Positions 6,106 through 11,429 of a DNA stretch of 11,429 bases are shown one piece after another. The notes under the pieces were generated by a model. The model ran no database searches and was not told the DNA's origin. It was given only the letters and a program-made list of their open reading frames with translations. Every line of letters begins with the position of its first letter. Within the stretch, counting starts at the first letter, position 1. This DNA is from Spirochaetaceae bacterium (GTDB lineage: Bacteria; Spirochaetota; Spirochaetia; Treponematales; Breznakiellaceae): contig JAITAM010000239.1 in NCBI GenBank assembly GCA_031284085.1, positions 1-11,429 on the forward strand, given 5' to 3'. The translations under genes were made by a program, and so were the position numbers.

Positions 6106-9051
6106 ATGCACTTAAATAAAGGACAAATCCTCGATAGTGGGTTTGAAATTATTGATACCGTTGCCTTAGATGAGTTAAAAGCAGTCGGTATTTGGGCGCG
6201 CCACCAGAAAACAGGCTTGGAGGTTTTCCATCTATATAACGATGATAGTGAAAATCTCTTCGCGTATGCTTTTGCTACTACGCCTGAGGATTCAACCGGC
6301 GCCGCCCATATTGTAGAACATTCGGTTTTATGCGGCTCGGAACAATACCCGCTTAAAGATACTTTCTTGATTTTAGGACAGGGAAGCCTGCAAACCTATC
6401 TCAACGCTTGGACATACCCTGATAAAACAGTCTACCCATCCAGCTCGACGAATGAAGCAGACTACTTTAACATTATGGCCGTTTACGGCGATGCGGTTTT
6501 CCGCCCTTTGTTGTCCGAGTGGACCTTTATGCAAGAAGGCCATAGGCTCGAATACAACAACGGCAAGCTTTCCCACACAGGGGTCGTGTACAACGAGATG
6601 AAAGGCGCCTACTCTTCTTTTGATACCTTTGTAGCTGAGGCCGCCTTTTATTCTGTGGTGCCGGATACTCCTTATGCCTTCGAGTCGGGAGGCGATCCGG
6701 AGCATATTGTGGATTTGACGTGGGAAGCTTTTAAGCTCTTTCACCAGAGCCGCTATGCGCCGGCAAACTGCCGTGTTTTTCTTGCCGGCAATATCCCAAC
6801 AGAAAAGCAGCTTTGCTTTTTAAGCGAACGGGTATTACAAACTGTGCCGGCCGGTAGGCAGGCCGCTCCAATTCCTTTACAAACGCCGTGGACAAAGACG
6901 CGCACCGTGCAGGTCTCGGCGCCGGCGTCTGCTGAGCAGAAGTCCTCTGTATTGCTTTCGTGGCTGGTAGGGGACGCTGTGAATCCTTTGGAAGCTTTCT
7001 CCTTTGATGTTTTGGTGGAGATTCTTTTGGGGCATGACGGGTCTCCTTTGATGCGCCCGCTCATTGAGTCCGGCTTGGGAGAGGATATTTCGCCGGTTTC
7101 AGGAGTAGAAAGCGAGCTGCGCCAGTTAATCTTTACCGTAGGCTTGAAAGGAGTTGCAGGAGAGGCAGAGCCGGTAGAGCATTTGATTTTAGGGGAGCTG
7201 CGCCGTCTTGTTGATGAGGGTATTGCGCCGAAAGAAATAGAGGCGGCGCTCCTGTCGCTTGAGTTTTCTAACCGTGAGATTAAACGTGCCGGCAGCGGGC
7301 CTTATGCTTTGGTATGGCTGCGCCGTTCCCTTAGAGGCTGGCTTCACGGCCGTAAGCCGTGGGATACCTTGGTCTTTACGCCGGTATTGAATGAACTTAA
7401 AGAGCGGCTTGCTGCGGATAAGCGCTACTTTGAAAATCTTATAAAGGCACGCTTGCTTGACAGTATGCACAGGGCATTGATTATTGTAAAACCGGATACC
7501 GGCTATCTTGAAAGGAAGGAAGCGCAAGAGGCTGCGCGCATGAAAGAGATAGAAGCCTCGTGGACGGAGGCGCAGAAGCGGGCTTTGGTAGAAAAAGGAG
7601 CTGCTTTAGAAGCCTTTCAAAGCGCAAAAGACAGCCCTGAGGTTCTTGCCCGTATACCGCACCTAAAGCGCACGGATTTATCGCCTGAACTGGAGCAGAT
7701 TCCCCGCAGTTTCCACGATCTTGCCGGTATTCCGGTTCTCAGTTGCAATATGTGGACCAATGGGATTAGCTACATGGACTTTGCATTTCCGGTTGATACA
7801 CTCGATGCGGACGATTACCCATGGCTGAGCATCTTTGCCCATGCGGCAACCGCATCCGGATTTGCGGGTGTAGATTACGGAGAGGTTGCGAGTCTTTTCG
7901 CACAAACGGTAGGGGATTTCAGCGCGATGCTTCATTCAGGCTCTTGCGTACCGGGCATGGCGCATACCCTTGCCTTCCCGTCAGGCATCATTGATATTGC
8001 AGGCCGTGATTGGATTATCTTCAGGCTTAAAGCTCTGGACGAAAAGATTGAAGCATCCGCAGAGCTGGCTCTTCGTTCCATTGTCGAGGCGGACTTTTCC
8101 GATCTCAGGCACTTACGCGATCTTGTTATTGAAATGAAAAGCGACGCTGCATCAGGCTTTGCCTACATGGGATCGGTCTATGCAAGAATGCGCTCGAGCA
8201 TGGCTTTCAGCCGTTCGACTAAAGTCGAAGAACTGTGGAAAGGTATAAGCCAAATCGAATTCATCCACCGTGTCGCATCTATGGAGATAGAAGAGATCAG
8301 CAGCAGGCTCCGCCGCATCCGTGATAGGATCGTCAGTTCATCCGGTATGCTTGCCGCCATCACCGGATCGGATGCCGCATTAACCGCCATGTTCAAAGCG
8401 CTTGAAGGTTTTGCTCGGTTTGGCGCGCCGCGCCCACGCAACCCGGCTCTTTCTTTTAATGCGCCGCCTGCGCCTGAGGTTTTTTGCTCTCCTTCCTTGC
8501 AGGTTGGCTTTGCAGCTTCCTCGCTGCCGGCTGTTCCTTACGCCTCTCAAGAGCAAGCCGCCGAGATGGTTATTGCCCATTACCTTTCTACCGGTGCCTT
8601 ATGGGAAGCTATTCGCATGAAAGGCGGCGCATACGGTGCGTTTGCCTTGAGCGACAGCCTTGAAGGGGCCTTTTCTTTTATAACATACCGCGATCCGCTT
8701 CCCTCCCGCTCGCTGGATAGCTTTGTCGAGGTCATGCACAGTATGCCGGTTTTGGATGGGGACGATCTTGAGAAAGCCATTATCGGCACGTACTCTCAAG
8801 AAACCCGTCCGCACACCGCTGCTGAAAAAGCTTTTGCAGAACTCTTGCGCCTTCTGTGCGGCATTGAGCATCACCACAGGGCAAGGCGGCTGAGCCATAT
8901 CCTCTCTCTTGATGCTCAGGCTTTGAGCGCCGCCGCAAACCGCATCGGCAGCTACAAAGGGCCTTTGTTTCCGGTGATCATAGCCGGACAGAGTCAGGCA
9001 TTGCAGGCATCGGAGAAGCTCGGTGTCCCTGTTAAGACTTTGCCGGTCTAA
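6106..9051 (+). CDS. M16C family zinc metalloprotease (presequence protease/insulinase-like, PreP type)
   Basis: At 981 aa this has the full length of the M16C subfamily, in which two halves of about 50 kDa form a closed chamber that degrades short unfolded peptides. The inverted zinc motif His68-x-x-Glu71-His72 stands in AAHIVEHSVLCGS, and the distal zinc ligand is Glu164 in GVVYNEMKGAYS. Both are intact. PreP features follow: SLQTYLNAWTYPDKTVYP (94-111) and, in the C-terminal half, Arg837 and Tyr843 in RMKGGAYGA, the pair that completes the active site. There is no signal peptide, so it should act in the cytoplasm, probably recycling peptides. AAGGAG at 6095-6100, 5 nt before the ATG, supports the start. 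The radical SAM gene begins 17 bp after its stop, so the two are probably cotranscribed. The family assignment is firm; the peptide substrates are not known. Confidence 0.93.
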   Translation: MHLNKGQILDSGFEIIDTVALDELKAVGIWARHQKTGLEVFHLYNDDSENLFAYAFATTPEDSTGAAHIVEHSVLCGSEQYPLKDTFLILGQGSLQTYLNAWTYPDKTVYPSSSTNEADYFNIMAVYGDAVFRPLLSEWTFMQEGHRLEYNNGKLSHTGVVYNEMKGAYSSFDTFVAEAAFYSVVPDTPYAFESGGDPEHIVDLTWEAFKLFHQSRYAPANCRVFLAGNIPTEKQLCFLSERVLQTVPAGRQAAPIPLQTPWTKTRTVQVSAPASAEQKSSVLLSWLVGDAVNPLEAFSFDVLVEILLGHDGSPLMRPLIESGLGEDISPVSGVESELRQLIFTVGLKGVAGEAEPVEHLILGELRRLVDEGIAPKEIEAALLSLEFSNREIKRAGSGPYALVWLRRSLRGWLHGRKPWDTLVFTPVLNELKERLAADKRYFENLIKARLLDSMHRALIIVKPDTGYLERKEAQEAARMKEIEASWTEAQKRALVEKGAALEAFQSAKDSPEVLARIPHLKRTDLSPELEQIPRSFHDLAGIPVLSCNMWTNGISYMDFAFPVDTLDADDYPWLSIFAHAATASGFAGVDYGEVASLFAQTVGDFSAMLHSGSCVPGMAHTLAFPSGIIDIAGRDWIIFRLKALDEKIEASAELALRSIVEADFSDLRHLRDLVIEMKSDAASGFAYMGSVYARMRSSMAFSRSTKVEELWKGISQIEFIHRVASMEIEEISSRLRRIRDRIVSSSGMLAAITGSDAALTAMFKALEGFARFGAPRPRNPALSFNAPPAPEVFCSPSLQVGFAASSLPAVPYASQEQAAEMVIAHYLSTGALWEAIRMKGGAYGAFALSDSLEGAFSFITYRDPLPSRSLDSFVEVMHSMPVLDGDDLEKAIIGTYSQETRPHTAAEKAFAELLRLLCGIEHHHRARRLSHILSLDAQALSAAANRIGSYKGPLFPVIIAGQSQALQASEKLGVPVKTLPV

Positions 9052-9056
9052 GAAGC

Positions 9057-9061
9057 GGAGG
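9057..9061 (+). promoter_or_regulatory. Ribosome binding site pointing to a CTG start for the radical SAM gene
   Basis: GGAGG is a strong Shine-Dalgarno sequence. CTG at 9069 is exactly 7 nt downstream and in frame. The first in-frame GTG, at 9099, is 37 nt away. No ATG, GTG or TTG occurs in frame between them; ATA (9081) and ATT (9090) are the other rare options. Confidence 0.55.
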
Positions 9062-9068
9062 CACGGTA

Positions 9069-11411
9069 CTGAACTCCAAGATACGTTTTATTGATCCGGT
9101 GCAAGCGTTTGGACGGCTGCTCCTAGACGTGGAAAAACCGGCGCGCTATGTCGGCGGCGAATACGGGCGCCTTGCAAAGCCGGAAGCGCCCTTGCAAACG
9201 GCCATAGTGTTTCCCGATTTATACGAAATTGCCCTGAGCAATCAGGCGCTCAAGATTCTCTACAACCGCCTTAACCAGCTAGAAAATGTCTCCTGCGATA
9301 GGGCGTGTGCGCCGGCGCCGGACTTTGAAGCTTTGCTCAAAAGAACCGGCGTTCCGCTCTATGGACTGGATACCGGCATTGCCCTCTGCGACCTTGATCT
9401 TTTGCTCTTCACCATCGGGTATGAATTGGGCATTACCAATGTCTTGTGCATCCTTGAGTGCGCGGGTATTCCTCTTCATACCTGCGATCGTGATGAGCGG
9501 CATCCCATCGTCTTGGCCGGCGGGCCGTGCGTGTCAAACCCCCTGCCCTTCAGCCGTTTTATAGACGCATTCTGGATAGGCGAAGCTGAAGGGGCCTTCT
9601 TTGATCTTACCCGCGAACTGCTCGACTTGCGGCAGCAAGGGGCAGGCAGAGCCGACCTTTTAGAGCGTATAATAGCCCATCCTTCGGTATGGACAGCGGG
9701 AAAAGCATCGGCTAGGCGTAACTTTGATAGACACTTTGACAGCCGAGCGCCTTCGGCAGCCGTTTTTCCCATACCGAACATGAAGGTTGTGCAGCATCAC
9801 GGTGCAGTTGAAATTATGCGCGGCTGCCCTAATGGGTGCCGGTTCTGCCATGCCGGTATCTGGTATCGACCCATGAGGCAAAAGCCTGCGGATATTATCA
9901 AAGAAGAAGTAGCGCAGTTTGTCCGCTATGGCGGGTATCGAGAAATCAGCCTTTCATCATTATCAAGCGGAGATTATGCCCACCTTGACGCTTTGGTTGA
10001 CGACCTTAACCGCAGCTTCTCACCGTACCATGTTTCCTTTCAGTTGCCCTCGCTGCGCGTATCGAGTTTTTCATTACCGGTCTTAGAAAAGATTGCGGCA
10101 TTGCGCCGGAGCGGGCTTAGCTTTGCCATAGAAACACCGGATAAGAGAGACCAATTTGCGCTTAACAAGGAAGTCTCCCGCGATTCGGTCATTGCTATCC
10201 TGCAGGAAGCACGGAAAAACGGCTGGCATGGGGCAAAGTTCTACTTTATGATAGGCCTGCCGCTTTACACGGAAGACGAGGAAGTAAAGATAGTCGACTT
10301 TATCCATGACATTGCGCGCAGGACTCGGATGCACTTCACGATAAACGTGGGAACTTTTGTCCCCAAACCGCACACGCCCTACCAAGACGCCGTTCAGCTT
10401 GACGAAGAAAGCGCTCGGAACAAACTCTTATACATCCGCTCCCACTTGCGTCCTACAGGCCACAAAGTAAGCGTGCAAGACCCGTTCTTTTCAACGCTTG
10501 AAGGAATAATAAGCCGCGGGGACGAGCGCGTTTGTGTTCTGATTGAAGAGGCTTACCGTGCCGGCTGCCGGCTTGACGCATGGACGGAACAGTGTCGGAT
10601 CGATATATGGCGGGCCTTACTAGACCGCCACTCAGTGCTAATAAAGGAAGTTTTAGCTGGAAAGAGGTCTCCGTGGCGCTGCATTGAGTCCGGCACAAGC
10701 CTAGAGTATTTGCAGGACGAGTGCGGCAAGTCGGCGGCAGGGGAACTAACGGCTCTTTGCGCAAAGCCCTGCCCGCACTACTGCGGTGTATGCAGCGAGG
10801 AGCGCTCGGTCTCGGTCAACACTGTGGATAAAGAGCCGGCGGCGCCCTCTGAAATGCCTCTTATAATAGAAGAAAAACAAACTGTGCGCGGCGGTGCGAC
10901 AAACAGAGTGGTATTTTCTTTTTCTAAGACTGGTCCTGCAATCTTTCATTCCCACCTTTCGCTTATGGAAATCTTCTCCTCCGCATTTACCCGTGCAGGG
11001 CTTGCGGTAGTGTATTCACAAGGCTTTAACCCTTTGCCGCGTTTAGAGATTGCTGCGCCTTTGGCCATTGGCATTATTGCGCGGGGAGAGATCGCCTTGA
11101 TTGATATGCTGGAAGCGGTTAGCGCCTGCGATTTTATCGAACGCCTCAATCGGGCTTTGCCGCAGGGTCTAAAGATAACCGATGCGGCTGCTGTTACCAT
11201 ACCTTTTAATGCAAAGAAACATTCTCTTGCTGCTTTTTTATGGGGTTTCAAGTATGCGCCGGGGCTTCTTGTGCCGGCATTGAAAGAAAAGGAATACCGT
11301 CTCGCTCAGAGCAAAGACTTGGTGCTTGAACGGATTGCGGTGTTGGCGCGCGGCGCCGATAATGAGACTCCTCGTCCGTACTTTGAAGTTTATCAGGAAC
11401 TCTATTCATAG
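9069..11411 (+). CDS. Radical SAM protein (TIGR03960 type) fused to a C-terminal DUF2344 domain
   Basis: Numbering is from CTG 9069 (780 aa); a GTG start at 9099 would give 770. The N-terminus, RFIDPVQAFGRLLLDVEKPARYVGGEYG, is typical of TIGR03960 proteins and supports the longer form. Residues about 40-210 resemble the Rossmann-like B12-binding domain of this class. The 4Fe-4S motif that binds S-adenosylmethionine is Cys253-x3-Cys257-x2-Cys260 in MRGCPNGCRFCHAG, followed by a radical SAM barrel to about residue 480. A second cluster, Cys564-x3-Cys568-x3-Cys572-x2-Cys575, could hold another metal. Residues about 608-780 are DUF2344 (TIGR03936), with FSFSKTGPAIFHSHLSLM and YSQGFNPLPRLEIAAPLAIGI. 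The two parts are separate neighbouring genes in many bacteria. The reaction catalysed is unknown; tRNA or ribosome-linked modification is often suspected from neighbours elsewhere. It is probably cotranscribed with the M16C protease. Confidence 0.88.
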   Translation: MNSKIRFIDPVQAFGRLLLDVEKPARYVGGEYGRLAKPEAPLQTAIVFPDLYEIALSNQALKILYNRLNQLENVSCDRACAPAPDFEALLKRTGVPLYGLDTGIALCDLDLLLFTIGYELGITNVLCILECAGIPLHTCDRDERHPIVLAGGPCVSNPLPFSRFIDAFWIGEAEGAFFDLTRELLDLRQQGAGRADLLERIIAHPSVWTAGKASARRNFDRHFDSRAPSAAVFPIPNMKVVQHHGAVEIMRGCPNGCRFCHAGIWYRPMRQKPADIIKEEVAQFVRYGGYREISLSSLSSGDYAHLDALVDDLNRSFSPYHVSFQLPSLRVSSFSLPVLEKIAALRRSGLSFAIETPDKRDQFALNKEVSRDSVIAILQEARKNGWHGAKFYFMIGLPLYTEDEEVKIVDFIHDIARRTRMHFTINVGTFVPKPHTPYQDAVQLDEESARNKLLYIRSHLRPTGHKVSVQDPFFSTLEGIISRGDERVCVLIEEAYRAGCRLDAWTEQCRIDIWRALLDRHSVLIKEVLAGKRSPWRCIESGTSLEYLQDECGKSAAGELTALCAKPCPHYCGVCSEERSVSVNTVDKEPAAPSEMPLIIEEKQTVRGGATNRVVFSFSKTGPAIFHSHLSLMEIFSSAFTRAGLAVVYSQGFNPLPRLEIAAPLAIGIIARGEIALIDMLEAVSACDFIERLNRALPQGLKITDAAAVTIPFNAKKHSLAAFLWGFKYAPGLLVPALKEKEYRLAQSKDLVLERIAVLARGADNETPRPYFEVYQELYS

Positions 11412-11414
11412 CCG

Positions 11415-11426
11415 CAGGCCAGCCTG
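11415..11426 (+). terminator. Possible terminator hairpin after the radical SAM gene
   Basis: CAGG (11415-11418) and CCTG (11423-11426) can pair around a 4-nt loop, followed by TTT at the window edge. It starts within the same AGCCGCAGGC core (11410-11419) seen in the divergent hairpins. The sequence ends before the length of the T-run can be judged. Confidence 0.35.
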
Positions 11427-11429
11427 TTT

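Noticed and set aside
1..11429. CRISPR array, tRNA or rRNA genes, insertion sequences or prophage genes
   Set aside because: No regularly spaced repeats, cloverleaf-like sequence, transposase or phage structural protein was recognised on either strand.

Overview
The window looks like chromosomal DNA from a spirochaete of the Treponema group. This rests on the gene content rather than on any marker gene: a cytosolic M16C (PreP-type) metalloprotease next to a long radical SAM/DUF2344 fusion protein, and a PRiA4 ORF-3-like protein coupled to a PtsN-type PTS IIA protein. Genus level is an inference. Base composition is moderate, and the right half looks richer in G+C than the left.

Everything left of about 5,940 is on the minus strand and everything right of 6,106 is on the plus strand, with a divergent control region of about 170 bp between them. 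From right to left, the minus half holds a 656-aa winged-helix/PRiA4 ORF-3-like protein, then a PtsN-type PTS IIA protein (4-nt overlap), then two small winged-helix proteins that overlap out of frame and may be one frameshifted gene. Next comes a secreted caspase-fold protein fused to a TonB C-terminal domain, whose catalytic cysteine is missing. These five are packed tightly enough to be one operon. Then come a 74-aa protein of unknown function with its own promoter-like sequence, a stand-alone PD-(D/E)XK restriction-type nuclease just downstream, and the N-terminus of a LivM-like branched-chain amino acid permease that runs off the left edge.

The plus half is a probable two-gene operon: a 981-aa M16C metalloprotease and, 17 bp further on, a TIGR03960-type radical SAM protein fused to a DUF2344 domain. 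The second gene appears to start at CTG, judging by its ribosome binding site. A GC-rich hairpin sharing the core AGCCGCAGGC occurs twice, inverted, in the divergent region and again right after the radical SAM stop codon.

The items most worth a second look are the cysteine-less caspase/TonB fusion and its PtsN-linked operon, the frameshifted helix-turn-helix pair with an (AG)4 tract at the junction, and the orphan nuclease with its small partner. No tRNA, rRNA, CRISPR array, transposase or phage gene was seen. No gene-free stretch exceeds 300 bp.
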